Shown: positions 35,367 through 48,190, numbered from the stretch's first letter. The stretch is 64,000 nucleotides of DNA from Parasitella parasitica (GCA_025201805.1 MU619247.1:4190-68189); one strand, 5' to 3'. A program made the numbers and translations. The notes: generated by a model not told the origin, from the letters alone.

Positions 35367-38045
35367 TTAGTAGCCTTTCATTTCAGATATCACAGACCTC
35401 TCTCTGTCTTTGCTCATTTCTCCATAGCCAATGACTCTCATTGAGAATGATCCGCTACCGCCTGTCAAACTACGGAGCGCACTGGAGTAGCCGAGCATGG
35501 AACTCAGTGGTACATGTGCCTTTATAACTTGTTTAGGTTTGTATCCATCCACATTCGACGAGACTAAGAGTGAGTCTTCAGGAGCATACACTTGTGCATT
35601 TGTGGCTTCATCACCATCACCGCCCTGCGAGGAAGAAGACGACTCCAAGCTTATAACGTGGCCTCTGCGGGTGCCGCTCAAATCACCGACAACGCTACCT
35701 ATATGATTCTCATTTACTTCGGTATACACTTCCATCATAGGTTCTAAAAGACATGGGTTTGCCTTTTGTACAGCATTGTACACTCCATTAGAAACGCAAG
35801 CAGAGATTGCTCCAAGTGTAGTTTCAGGGCCAAATGTCTGTAAGCCGTACGCCTTCACCTTGAGTTTTGTAAGAGGGAAACCGAGTACAGCGCCACGGGC
35901 AAGGCCAGCTAGTAAACCATTCTGCACGGCTTGTTTCATGTCTTCAGGGTGAATATCTGCTGTAGGTAACTGGTCGTCTTCAAGAACAATGTCAGCAGTA
36001 AGCTGGTTGCCAGAGTCAGCGAACCAGCCTTCTTGTATCGTTTGCTCTGAACTATCATGGATGGGTGATATCTCAACACGACAAGCAGCCCGCGCTCTTT
36101 TCCCCAGCACCTCCTTGTCGTAGACTGCGCTGGCATCTGCTTCTGATTGACAGGTTTCTCGGTAGCTAATTCTCATCTTGCCCATCTCAGCCTTCACTTT
36201 AAAGTCATTCAAAAGACGGTCTTTGACAATCTCCAGGTGCAGTTCGCCCATACCACTCACCAGGAGTTGTCCACTTTCTTCGTCTGTCCACACATTCAGC
36301 GACGGATCTTCACGCACAAGGCTTTTGAGAGCATTCGTAACTGCTTCTTCTTCCGACACAGAGGCTGGCTCAACCGCGGAAAAGAAGGCTGGACTAGGAA
36401 CCTCAATATTGCTCAGTTGTTGTCCCTTTTTAATTGCATTGGTGTCGTTTGACTGTACAAGTGTGTCGCCAGTACGCGTGTCTTTAAGGCCTACAATAAC
36501 GCCAATGTTGCCAGCACCGATAGAGGGTATTTCTTCGACATCTTTGGCGTACATTTGGAGCAATCTATTCACTCTTTCCTTGCCCCTGGTTGTGGTGTTG
36601 AACAAGGTCATTCTCGTGCTGATTTTGCCTATGGTAAAACACAGATTCTAATCATTATGGGATATAGCCAGATAAATCAAAATAGCCCTACCTGAATATA
36701 CTTTAACATATACCATCGGTCCCCTTTTAGCATCATGAACTACTTTGAAAGCCAAAGCGCACAAATGGTTGTCGTTCAAAGGGATCAGTGCAGTCTTACC
36801 GCTACTGTAGGTAACCATAGCCGAAGGCCTATCCAGAGGACTGGGCAAGTAGTCAATGACTGCATCCAGCAGTGGCTGGACACCCAAATTCTTGAATGCG
36901 GCACCGCACAAAACAGGAACGGCCTTATTAGCAACCGTAACTCTTCGAATCGCAGCTTTCAATGCATCGGGATCGACACGCATGTGATCTCCATCTGCCT
37001 CATCGAAAAATATCTCTACAATATCGTCATCCATCTCTGCCAAGGCCTCTACCAACGCAGTTCGCCCTTTAACTGCTTCCTGCAGCAATGCGTCATCCGC
37101 GGTAGTGTCTTTCAGAGAGATCCTGTTTAAAACAGACCCATCCGTATGCGCATCGTCCCATTGTATCATTTCCATGGTCACTAAATCCACCACCGCTCTA
37201 AGGCCTTTGTGTCTTTGATCCATGCTTTCATCATTCATCACGGGTAACTGCACTACCAGAGGCCGAGTTCGTAGCTTCTTCCACATTTCACGCACGGTTC
37301 TCCCAAAGGCTGCGCCGGTTCTGTCCAGCTTGTTGACAAACGCAATACGAGGAATCTCATATCTCTCAGCCTGCTTCCACACAGTCTCTGTTTGTGCCTC
37401 GACGCCGGCAACGCCATCCAAAATGGTGACAGCTCCATCGAGCACTCGCACAGCTCTCTCAACCTCCATTGTGAAATCGACATGGCCTGGTGTATCGATC
37501 AGGTTGATGCGGTGGCCGTCCCACCCAAATGTGATGGCGGCACTGTTGATGGTAATGCCCCGTTCTCTCTCGGCTGCAAGATAGTCCATCACTGTATCTC
37601 CGTCATCGATGTCTAGTATATTGCTCTGGTCAAAATCGTAAAGTGTCTGCCGGGACATTTGCTATTTGCACCTACCTCCAATTCGTTTTGTTACGCCTGC
37701 ATAATACAGCATACGCTCGGTAGTAGTTGTTTTGCCTGTTTGTTGAAAGATAAAGTTGTCAGCACAAGTGTCAGTAGGATATTTCCACACACACACACCT
37801 GCATCAATGTGTGCAATAATGCCTATATTTCTGGTTTTTTGTATAGTGAAATCTTTGGCATCTATTTTGTAGTAATGTCAATTAGGTTTTCATTTGACAG
37901 TTGCTCCCCTCATTTTTTTTTTTTTTTACCAACCTGTGGTGTATGATTTGTATTGACAAAGTACCTTGATCGGTCGAATAAAGGAATTAACTTTTAAATC
38001 GGTAGTTACAGGCCTTTTAAGTGATGCTGTTATATATCTGAGCAT
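35367..38045 (-). CDS. MEF2: Mitochondrial elongation factor G 2 (ribosome recycling GTPase)
   Basis: MEF2/GFM2 splits mitochondrial ribosomes together with the recycling factor. There are about six exons and roughly 800 residues. The N-terminal 37 residues ([20 protein letters not shown]...) are basic and hydroxylated without acidic runs, a good mitochondrial presequence. G1 is AHIDAGKTT across an intron starting with a GT dinucleotide run, then [18 protein letters not shown] over a short intron, switch region [15 protein letters not shown]3 DTPGH and G4 NKLD. Domains II-V continue, with [14 protein letters not shown] and the tail [18 protein letters not shown]. The ATG at 38045 was chosen because it alone supplies the targeting signal in frame with [20 protein letters not shown]. 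Confidence 0.94.
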
Positions 38046-39291
38046 TTGGCTAAACAGTTTGACAACTTTTGGAGAAATCGTTGCGGAAAAAAAAAAAAAA
38101 AAGAACCAGGGGCTCCATAAATTAAATGCTTCCGCACAACAGGTACCAGCGTCCTTGCTTGTGACATTTTGCCAACCAACATGTAGCGGCCGAAGAGTTT
38201 GAAATATCTACCCTTGTATGAAATACCAAGGCAAAAATCAGGATAGGCAGCCGAAGAAAATACGTGATCTTATTTTACAATATCTAGAGCGACTACTAGC
38301 TATTTGCAGATGGTAGTTCACCATTACAGGCTTCCATAATCAAGTGCAAAAATACAACGTTCCAATCAAGACTTGGTACAACTTTGCAAAATCAGCCAAG
38401 TTTTAACCAAAAAATAGACTATAAAATTAAACTAAACATCGTTTTCATCACTGCTAAAAAGTATTTCCCTATACCTACCATTGCAAGGAGACGAAAGAAT
38501 CCTTCAAAGGTCAAGGATCATTGAACAAAATGTGCCGGTCGGACATTAAATACCATTGGGCTTCTTCTGTTCTTTTTCGATTGCTTTGGACACCCCTCTG
38601 ACGTTTTTTGGAATTATGCGCCCAAAACTGCAACACACTCGCCCGACCTGCTCTAAGCTTCCTGGGGCAACATTTGAGGTCTGTTCCGTTGAAAATGGTT
38701 TAAACTTGCTATCTCCATTTCTGAACGAGATAATCACGAAAAACGTCAATTTGATTTATTGACAAAAGGTCCAAATTTAGCAAGGCAAATGAGTTATATC
38801 TTGCTTCCAGAGGAAAGAGTGAACCCACAGCAACGTTTTGTATTAGCACATGTACTAGTAAAAATTGTCTTTTTGGGGTTCAAAATAAGCATTCTTTGAA
38901 AACCATGTTTTTTTATGAGGGATACCTCATGCAAAATTCTCAAAATTATGAGAAAAATCAAATTGCCCAAAAACCACGAGAAATAGGCCTGGTCGATGCC
39001 TGTTGATGAAAAATGACCACCTGGATTGGTTTGGGAGCTTCCGAACCGATTTTGGAGCTCACAAGCATCATTTGAAATCACAGCTTTTTGGACCAGATGG
39101 CCCTGTTTTTTCGCGCTTCTTGCCTGATTTCCTGCAGGCACCGATGCTCCAGTGCACGTTTTCCATTTGAACGAATAGCCAACTTGATGAAACGATGTCT
39201 GATCAAAGTTTATTGTGACGAGTGCCGCCATTGAAAAAAAAAAAAAAAGCTGGCAGGGTAGATTTCACATCTTCTTTTTTTGCAAGCAACC
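38046..39291. other. Intergenic region between divergent MEF2 and MRM1, with unassigned ORFs
   Basis: Two open frames on the minus strand (38546-38749, 67 codons; 38794-39231, 145 codons) have rather balanced composition for this AT-rich genome but no family I recognise. Short inverted repeats ACGTTTTT and AAAAACGT occur near 38600 and 38738. A-runs are at 38086-38102 and 39235-39248. These may be mobile-element debris or a lineage-specific gene; neither is claimed as a gene. Confidence 0.45.
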
Positions 39292-40491
39292 ATGTCAACA
39301 ACAACCGTAGCATTTCGTATAGCCAATTCTTGCAAATCAGCCACTCGCAGCTTCTCTTCTAGTGGCTATCGCAGGCCGCATAATATAAACATAAAGACAA
39401 AGCACCAGCCATACAAAGAAACAAGCGATTCTTGGGATCACATTTATGGGGTTTCCAGTGTTTTATCCGCCTTAAAAGCTAGAAAGCGACAGACCATGGA
39501 CACAGTTTACATCCAAGAGACAGAAGAAACGAAAACCACGCAGAAAAAGGATAGCACATTGATTTCGCAAATCCTTGATTTAGCCAAAACTGCCAACGTC
39601 GCTGTGATTGCTGTTGATAAGGGACGATTGAACAATCTAACGGACAATAAACTTCACCAGGTACAGACTCACATTTGTTTACAGCATGTGGGTTTGGTTT
39701 GACAGCTAATCTTTCTCCATTGTGTTGTAGGGTGTGGTGTTGAAAGCGTCACCTCGAAATCCTATTGAAATAGGTGCATTATCACACATTGTGGATCATG
39801 GGTATGATGCACTACCTCGAGTAAATAAACGAGGGAGCCAGCAGGACAGAGAAAAGCAGCAGAAAGAAAGTTTGAGCATTAAGTTCAAGACATCAAATTT
39901 GCGCATGCCCTTTTGGATTGCTTTGGATCAAGTACAAGACCCTCAAGTAAAGAAAAAAAAAACAAAAAAAAAAAGAAGCAGATCATGCAATGAAATATGA
40001 ATGAACAGTTTGAACTAAAAAACAAAGCTTGTTATTAGAACCTTGGATCTATCATGAGAACAGCTTATTTCTTTGGCGTGGATGGCGTTTTGCTGTGTAG
40101 TAAAAACAGTGCTCCATTGAGCCCTACTGTTTCCAAAGTTAGCTCTGGAGCAATTGAGATGATGGAAATTTATTCAACACCCAATCTCGTGAAATTTCTC
40201 AAGGAATCTCATGCAAATGGATGGGAGATCATAGGAGCCGCAGCTGGTGGAGGCGAGACTAATCAGCCAATGAATTTGTCACAGTTTCGAGAAGCATGTC
40301 AAAAGCCCGTAGTGCTAGTGTTAGGAAACGAGGGCACAGGTCTTCGCACCAATGTCCAAAACGAATGCACTTCCTTTGTTAGCATACCTAGTGCCATAGA
40401 CAGCGACACAGCATTCAACGGCTCTGTTGATAGTTTGAACGTGGGCGTAGCAGCTGGTGTATTGCTTTCGTCTGCTGCCTTGTTTAAATAA
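39292..40491 (+). CDS. MRM1: Mitochondrial rRNA 2'-O-ribose methyltransferase MRM1 (SpoU/TrmH family)
   Basis: MRM1 methylates the peptidyl-transferase-loop guanosine in the large mitochondrial rRNA. Three exons (39292-39660, 39731-39946, 40039-40491) sum to 1,038 nt, giving 345 residues. A basic N-terminus MSTTTVAFRIANSCKSATRS suggests mitochondrial import. The N-terminal substrate-binding domain contains DHIYGVSSVLSALKARKR. SPOUT motif 1 is LDQVQDPQNLGSIMRTAYFF (over a splice), motif 2 VLVLGNEGTGLR, and motif 3 SLNVGVAAGVLLSS, which together form the trefoil knot. The ATG at 39292 is the first in frame. Confidence 0.93.
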
Positions 40492-40501
40492 AACAACGAG
40501 T

Positions 40502-40502
<1 letters not shown>

Positions 40503-40565
<63 letters not shown>

Positions 40566-40591
40566 TTTTTTTTTTTTTTTTTTTTTTTTTT
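40503..40591 (+). repeat. 89-nt poly(T) tract
   Basis: An almost pure T run with a single G at 40565, starting about 12 bp after the MRM1 stop codon and about 90 bp before the convergent FHIP-like gene stop. It is the longest homopolymer in the window. Its length is likely approximate in the assembly. Confidence 0.95.
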
Positions 40592-40684
40592 GTATATAAA
40601 ACATGTGTATAGTCTTTATTTCAAACTGATGATAGATAGTATAGCGAGGGATTGAGATGTATATGTATATAATAGGCCTTTCAT

Positions 40685-42146
40685 TTAGTCTGCTGACCCG
40701 CCAGTTCGAGAGGGAACACGAGCAGTAATTGCTTCGTCAATGGTATCCATACTTCGAACACTTCTCCAATCTGCCAACGTGGAAACGACTGATATTCGGT
40801 TCTTCCATTTGTCAAAATTCTTTTGTTTGTAGTTCAGCTCGTCTTCGTCTTCGTCAATAATGTCGTCCAGCAGCCAATCTTGCGGACGGTTGTTGGATGG
40901 AATTAGAGCACCTTGTCCTGCATCAGTCATCATCATTTCGCGCTGTTCTTGGTATCGAACAAATCCAATCTCATTGTAATTTGTTGCATGGCGAACAAGA
41001 ATAACTGCAGCCAGTTCTTTGCAAAACTCTTGAAGCACGATGTATGAATTGACGAAATTGGACAGTTTAGCGTAGGGATTGGTAACAGTAACAGGAGTCG
41101 CATTTGAGCGCTGTGAGTTTTGAAAGAATGCAGCGGAAGGCGAGTTAGATCCGTTGGGTGAGCCTGGGCCACCGCCTACACCCATATCTCTTGTGATCCT
41201 TAACGGCAGCAGCCCTGCTGATTTGGTTGCTATTGGCGACGAAGGGTTGCGCGGTGAAGAAGGCATTAATGTTGAAGTCGAGCCTTTGTTCAGCACAAGC
41301 TTATTCAAGTTTGAATGATTTCGAGAGGTATTTTCGCTTGTCGTGCTCTGCAACCCTCCTGTGAGATTACTGTTGCTATTATGCTGGTTCATGCTCGAGT
41401 ACAGATTATCTCTTCTGGCTTGAGATCGTTGCTGGTGATCGGTGGTGTGAGAGCCATTGGCCTGAGGTTGAGGAGCGCCATTTCCACCTGGTAAAATACC
41501 TTTCTTCTTGGCTATAGAGATCCGAGTCTCGAAATTAGGCACTAGCTGGGCCCTCTTCAGCGCTTCAAATGTCACTTGCTCCAGCAAAGCATATAAACTG
41601 CGGCGGATGGTCTTGGTACTAGGCAGAGCCCACACACCCCCATACAAGGCTCCATCTACGCCTACACGGACAGCGCGCCAATCGCATATAACACCATCTA
41701 TACGCTTGTCAACCACACCTGCGATCTTTTGTAAAATACTGGTTACCAAGAGGTTCTGCTCCATTGGCAGTTCGAGCATGCGATGAAACTGGTCAAAGAT
41801 GCGACTGAGAAATAGGCCTTCGTAAGATTCCGTCTTTCTGGATGTGTTTGTAGTCGTAGTGCTCGTTATGCTGGCTTGATCTGCAGCCACGTCTGTACCT
41901 GCAGTTGCTTCAGTCGACGCATCTTTATTGATGGGTCTCGTAGGGCGTCCGTGTCTGTCTTCCGCTTCACGCTCAAAGTCTCTGCGAGTTTTGACAGGAG
42001 GGTAAGGCGTGTGCCAAAAGTTTTTGGCTAGTAGTGCATAGTGGAATCTTTCTTGGGCTTCATGGAAATAGTCATCGTAGCTATTTCCAGGAACAACAGC
42101 GTAAGGATTTATATTGTCGTCGTCTTGTGGATTATGTTGTTGTTGT

Positions 42147-42178
<32 letters not shown>

Positions 42179-44479
42179 AACACTTGCTGAGGCAAATGAA
42201 TCTGACGCAATAACCGATGACAATGGCGGCGTCTTCATTCTTTCTAGTTCGTCCTCCAAAGGCAATAGCGAGAGCACCCTAAAAGTAGACGATTCAATAC
42301 CAGCCCAAACAAAGATGTCATGGCCAATACATACCTTTCCACAAGCCAGCGCACCTTTTCGGTCTTGGTATCCTTCTTGATAACACCGTCCTTGTCGCCC
42401 ACGGCAAGATCATCCACTTTGGGCTCTTCTACGGTTGTCACGCTTATTCTATCGTCTACAATCTTGGACCCCAGCGAAGATGTATCTGTTGTATCTCTTG
42501 CTTCGTCTTCAATGTATTCTCCTTCAGGCGAAATGTCGAGATAGTTACGCAAAACTAGGTTGTAGATGGCAAACTGGTTGTAAGTTTCCATAATCGTGTC
42601 GAATAGGCGCAACGATGCCAACGCAAGCTCATGGTTTTCTGCGTCAATACGATTGATGAGTAGCAGCCTCAAAGTCAATCCTTCATCTGTATCCATCGAA
42701 TTTCTTTTTGCGCTTTCAGCTGCTCCAAGGTCGTCAGCCATTTTTATATCATCGTCGCTTGTAGTCTGCACAGACATGGATTCATCGTCTCGGTCATCAT
42801 CGATAAGGTCTTGGATGGGTATGTAGGTTTTGATTTCAGGTTCAATGTCTTTGCCAATACCGCTATCTTCTCCCAGTAAAACTACCAAAAATACATGCAA
42901 CAGGCGCTGGTCTGTCAAAGAGCGTATCATTTCCGTTGTGTAGGCCGTCGCCGCCGTTGCAGTTTCTGCTGACGGAGAACTTAGTGCCGTACAAATAACA
43001 GGATGCCAAAAACTCGTCGTCAACTGAGCCATCAATGCTGTCATGAGTCTTTTCTCTGCTACGCGTGCAACGTCATTGAGGTACTCCCAAAAGCTGTAAA
43101 ACTCGTCAATCACTCGCTCCCCGTCATGAGCCGAGTCCAGCGTACGAACAAAATTGATATCAAAAGAGCTTCTCTTTCTACGCTTCTTTTTGAAGCTGCT
43201 CTGCGCATTGACTGTGATGATCAGACTGTTATTGGTGATCATTGCGGGTATAGAGAACCTGATGTGACGTCTGGACGGTCTGACGGATTGGATCCGGCTG
43301 TTACTGGAGATGGTGAATGCGCCTGCATTTTTTGGCAAATGGGCGAAAAAGAGGGCCAGTCTTTCCGCCTGGAGTGCGTTGTCAGTAGAGATGCTGTGGC
43401 AATGGAGAGTAACTTACCATCACTTCGCAGAGATTCGAGTATTCCACAATGTAGCACACGTACTCTGGGTCATCCTCCAGCAGTCGCAGAGCAAACAGGA
43501 TGGCCTCCCTTGCAATTTCACCCGTTTCACCTGGCATGTTCATGAAATCAAGAAGATATTGAAACATGTCAAAGCGAGGCTATGTTGATTAAGCATCCAG
43601 TCTGTAACTTATATCTTAATAGCCAACTTACTGTCAAGAATACTTCCCATGTAATCTTTTCCTCGGCGCTCTCTTTACGTTTATGTAGGGGTTTCCCATC
43701 TTTAGAGCATCTCCAAACGCTTTCACCTCTTGACCTACACCAGCCCCTTTCAAAAAATAAATCCATTAATGCTGCATTTGCTCCTTTAAAGTGAGAAAAA
43801 ATGCCATGCATCAATTTTACTAGCTCCAAGGATAGCTCGGATATAGCCAGCAGCCTCTCCTCTGAGCAAGGCTCAGTCTCACTTGCCAGCTCCTCGTAAT
43901 GACGATTGATCAAACGATGTGAGGAGCTAATCAGCTTTTGGAGCGGAACATGAACAGCTCTTTCAGGCAACAACTGGGCATGAACATTGGTAACTAAACT
44001 ACAAAAAAACCTCAAGCAGTGTACTCGCATGCCATAAGGTGTCTAAGCAAGTTGGTTGTTACGTAATGGCTCTCTCACTCTCACTATCTCTTTCCATCTC
44101 TTTCTTTCATCTGCTTACGTCTACTTTGGCAAATTCAGCCAATTCCTCCAGTACGCGCTTTTGCAACAGGTACTCCAAACAAGGCCCCGTTTCCAAACTA
44201 CCGCTTGCTCTCTGGTGCTCTACCTCCTCGGCTTGGATCAGCTTGACAATGTTTTGTAAGCTGCACGGAATAGGTGTAAGATCAACAGCATCTTTCAAGG
44301 GATCTATCTTGAGTTAGGGTTTTTATTTTTATTTTGCCCTTCTGCAAGCAATATTCTCTCAATTTACCGGCAGCAGTTTCATAGTATTTCTGAATGTTGG
44401 TCCACGCTTCTGTCAGCAGCTCCAACTTTGACTTGGCCACATTTCTTCCAGAAAGAAATTTGGAAAGAAACATGGACAT
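40685..44479 (-). CDS. FHIP/FAM160-family protein (FTS-Hook-interacting, dynein adaptor subunit)
   Basis: FHIP proteins join Hook and FTS in the complex that links dynein to early endosomes and moving organelles in fungi. It starts MSMFLSKFLSGRNVAKSKLE and runs to 40685 over about six exons, about 1,200 residues. Diagnostic N-terminal sequence is QNIVKLIQAEEVEHQR, LEYLLQKRVLEELAEFAKVD spliced to TPYGMRVHCLRFFCSLVTN, then VHVPLQKLISSSHRLI and QYLLDFMNMPGETGEIAREA. The central part includes INFVRTLDSAHDGERVIDEF and WEYLNDVARVAEKRLM. The C-terminal third has a glutamine run, Ser/Asn-rich low-complexity sequence and an acidic DDIIDEDEDELNYKQKNFDK. Length and domain order fit the family. The divergent gene at 45094 lies 615 bp away. 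Confidence 0.85.
42135..42177 (-). repeat. CAG/CAA microsatellite encoding polyglutamine in FHIP-like gene
   Basis: A triplet repeat encodes about 14 glutamines in the segment SVQ-run-HNPQDD of the FHIP-like protein. It is a likely length-polymorphic site. Confidence 0.9.
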
Positions 44480-45093
44480 GTTTGATGTTGGTAAAGAGAA
44501 GAAGAAGCGAGAGAAAAGAAAACGGGCAAATTTAAATTACTTTTTGTGTATAAACAATTAATTGTCCAACAAGCAATAAGAGGGGTACATTTTAATCAAC
44601 AGCCCAAGACATTAAATTATCACCACAACTACAATCCAAGTATAGCAAAGTGTGTATTTCCGGGGAGCTCATCAAAAGTGCTCTTTGTTTAAAAAAGAAT
44701 GGGGCTAGATATGTTTTTGGACATGAGCATGTTATGTGCCCTTTGCTGCTTGATTGCAAGCTCTGTAAACGGGGCCACTGCTTCTGACTACCCATTGCCA
44801 TCCATGTGCTTTGTAGAGATATATCACTTGAGCAGGACAATATCCGCTCTCATTGGTTGCGTATATATTTGTACATGTAGATTGAGGAGGTTGTATTTTA
44901 TTGGTATAGGGGACAAAAGGAGAGGGGGTGGAGGTCTTTACAAGCTATTAGAATGATTGTTCTAGATATGCATAATGCCAATACCATGTTACAATCAAAT
45001 AATAATAAAAAGGCTTGTCGTTTGTTATTTATCCTTTTTCTTCTTTTCTTTATTCTTCACCATTTTTTTAGACAACTTTTTGCACGCACAAAC
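44480..45093. promoter_or_regulatory. Divergent intergenic region between FHIP-like gene and coiled-coil gene
   Basis: About 615 bp between two divergent starts, so it holds both promoters. Overlapping open frames of about 80 codons exist on both strands (44592-44840 minus, 44699-44956 plus), neither with family features, and they are not called genes. A GGGGTGGAGG-like purine-rich patch is near 44920. Confidence 0.4.
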
Positions 45094-45980
45094 ATGAACA
45101 AAACCACTAGAAAGTGAGTAACGTTGAAATTGTTCCATGATACACAAAAGCTGACACTTGGGTAATTTTTTTATAGACAAACCGATCTACCTAATCCAGA
45201 CCCATCACACACATTCTTGATGCATCTGCCAAGTCAAACGCAACAAGAGAGCAGCACTGAACTTATATCATCCTTGTTGGAAAAACGAGTAAGCAGCCAC
45301 ATTTATTTTTTTGCTGTATACACATCTAATTAATTTTGCTGCTGCTGCTGTGTTGATAGGGACCTCCTCGACCAATTAAATCTAAATCTGTGGGTCATTT
45401 ACCTTTAGACGAGGAGGAAACCAACCCAATAGAATTGCGATTGTCTGCTATGGAAGATCGGCTACAGCAGTTGGAACGCAAAAATGACACACTACTACCG
45501 CAACATCAACCAATGAAACCAAATCAACAACAGATGCACCAGCAGCATGATTCAGGCAGTCCACATGATTCTGTCGATGATGGCAACTACAAGGATAAAT
45601 ACTTGTCACTATTAGAAATGTACAATAAACTCCAGCTTGGGCTGAGAGACAAAGAGTTTTATTATCAGCAAGAAATAAAGCGACTTCTAAAAGACCAGGA
45701 TCGCCAAAAGACAGAGGAAAGGGAAGGTTACAGAAAAGAAAACGTTATAACAAAAAAGCAGAATCACCTAAAGACAGAGGAAAACGTCAGGGAAGAAAAG
45801 CAGGAAGCTTACTGGATAGAGGACGGCTACATCATCTTTTTTAGTGTCGGCATCAATGGCGACAGTGTAAAATGCAAAGCCAGGATACCTCCCAGAAATC
45901 TTGACACACCTCCTGCCTCGATAACTAGCTCTCCAAAAAGGGGTTTAAACCCAAAAGCCTCTATCTACCTGCCAAATTAA
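45094..45980 (+). CDS. Unknown coiled-coil protein
   Basis: Three exons (45094-45113, 45177-45288, 45360-45980) sum to 753 nt, giving 250 residues. It starts MNKTTRKQTDLPNPDPSHTF. A short coiled coil is LRLSAMEDRLQQLERKNDTL, followed by a Gln/His-rich linker and a second helix KYLSLLEMYNKLQLGLRDKE...QQEIKRLLKDQDRQ. The C-terminus (YWIEDGYIIFFSVGINGDSV) looks like a small folded beta segment. No family was recognised. Joins keep frame with good GT-AG sites and the first exon is only 20 nt. The compact multi-exon structure and coding composition support it as a real gene. A cytoskeletal or scaffold role would be a guess. Confidence 0.65.
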
Positions 45981-46271
45981 CGTGTAAATATACAGCAATA
46001 AATAATAAATCAATATTCTATAAATACGCATTCATCTTGAAATTAATCTATCCATTGTACTTGTACAATGAAAACCTCAATATACACAGTTCGGCTAATA
46101 AATAATACAACCAAAATACATTGTCGTATTAGGCAATGATAATAACTGTCGGCTAACCTTGATTGACACCCAAAACATATAACTGCAAAAGAACCATTTA
46201 ATACTATTGCCTCCAGTTAAAATTTACCATGAGATTATACCTACTATGAAGACGAAAAGTATAATACCTAT

Positions 46272-48190
46272 TTAATTAAAATGTTTCCGTGCCACTGCAA
46301 TATTTTTAACTTGTCCATCATTAAAAATCCATTGGTTTGAAAAGTTGTTTACTTGTGCTGGATTTATTTGGGCTAATACGGAGAGCATGTATTGAAGCGT
46401 CTTTGATAACTTGATAAGGTCATCGTCAAGATACTTATCGTCAGCTATAGTGATGTCGTCTTTTCCAAGCCAAGTTCCTTACTGCATATTTTCAAACATT
46501 GTGTTGGCCCCCCTGTCGCTTTTCTTGATCTTCTTTCCATTGCTTCTAAACTTCTGTCCTCGTTTCTACCCCATTTAAAGTCATATTGTGTAATCGGATC
46601 ATGTTGGTAATCTATGTATCGATAGAGCTTTTTTCTTTCTTGCTATATTTATCCAAATATTCTTCCACCTCTTCGGGAATGTTTGGGTAAGCCTTGTGAA
46701 CGAAATGATTTAATCCCATTTACTTCAGCAATTGTGAAGTAGCTTTTTCAATTAGGATCATCCGTTTCAAAGATCATCGAATGCACAGGGCAATACCTTC
46801 TTTAGATATATAAAAACCAATGAGATCAATGTTATGTTTGAGCAGGCTGTACTTGTTCGAGTTCGATGTGAGATTGATGTCTCGGGATCGGTTAAGCACC
46901 ATTTTCGGCTTTTCGAGGATTCACAAAGCCTGTCTCCTTATCGAGAATTGTATGGACAAGGCTCAAATCACGCTGATTATAGCAAAATTTTCCAGCCAAC
47001 TTCTTCATTCCATGATAAAACAACTTAACCTGTTACCTAAGTTGGATCGTATGGTTGAGACCATATTTGAAATGGATTTTGACATTATCTTTTGCAGGGG
47101 AATTGACCACATCATGGCAAGTACGTTATTGCGTTTTTTTTAGGCCATACAATACGCTGGTGAAGAGCGGTAATACACGTTTACTTGCATATCATGAAAG
47201 AAAGATGATAATTTAACAAGGTATTGTACAAAAGAAAGAATGCTGGTCAAATAGACAGTTTTGTTGAAAAAGACATTTGGTGGACGAGGGAAAGAAAAGG
47301 AAGCTGATGATAAATCTATGATCCCTGACTCATCCAAAGTAATTATTCCTCCCCAGAAGACTTCTCTTTCAAATGATTGTTAAGTTGAGACTTACAGATA
47401 TTGAAATCTCTTATGAACGATAATAATTTTTGGTTTACAACAAATATATTTTGATAAGTCGATTATTATTGTTTTCTTTCAGTAGCAGCCAAAGATCAAC
47501 AACTTTACTAATTAGGATATCGGTCCGCCAAGTCCGTGTTATTCAAGACCAGTCTTTTCACCTAGTCCATTTATCACCGTTTCAAAGTCTAATGTATCGC
47601 AAGCTTCAGACTCTAGAGATGATTCGCCTTGTTGGTAGTAAATGTGGACAAGAAAATCGGCTTCCACCAGGTAAGATTCCACTTGTCGATCTGTTTGTTG
47701 CATTAGCAAATGCGGCCACATGTCAAACGACTTTTTCTGGAGGGTCAGCTCGACTACATTTCTATGGAATGAAGAGCTGTTGTGTTTGCAAGGCTCGTTC
47801 ACATCAGCCATGTGCTCTAAATCACGCTATGTTGGACTTTTAGTGCCATGTATACACTTTGCATTTGATGATGGGACACAGTACCTGCTGGAGATGAATA
47901 CTGCCATACAGTGGTAAAGTGATTGTTTTTGATCTATTCAAAAGTTTTAGGTACCTTTCTGACAGTACAATTTGCACATCGTTCTATGTAGCAAAAGGGG
48001 TCAATGTTTTACGTCTGCTGTGCATCGTTAGTCGTCTTACAATATTAATTTGTAAAGTAATTGATTTCATTGTTTGCTTCCAGACGATGGTAGATGGTAT
48101 AACGTTTGTACGTACAGACATGCTATAAGTGCTGCTATTTGTAGAGCTCAAGTCCATCAACATCATAAAGGTTATTCTTGGTTGGTTTGT
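46272..48190 (-). pseudogene. Decayed multi-segment coding sequence of unknown family
   Basis: Read on the minus strand, protein-like segments follow each other but lie in different frames and are broken by stops: about 48170-48050 (CTYKRYTIYHRLEANNEINY), about 48000-47870 (NDVQIVLSERYLKLLNRSKT), 47811-47539 (90 codons with FHRNVVELTLQKKSFDMWPH), 47337-47140, pieces around 46860-46780, and a terminal segment near 46480-46272 (WLGKDDITIADDKYLDDDLI) ending in TAA. No set of GT-AG introns joins them in frame. The simplest reading is one gene, perhaps from a dispersed family of the lineage, that has accumulated frameshifts. The family is not recognised. Confidence 0.45.

Noticed and set aside
44592-44956. 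Overlapping open frames on both strands between FHIP and the coiled-coil gene
   Set aside because: They overlap each other, lack family features and lie in a divergent promoter region.
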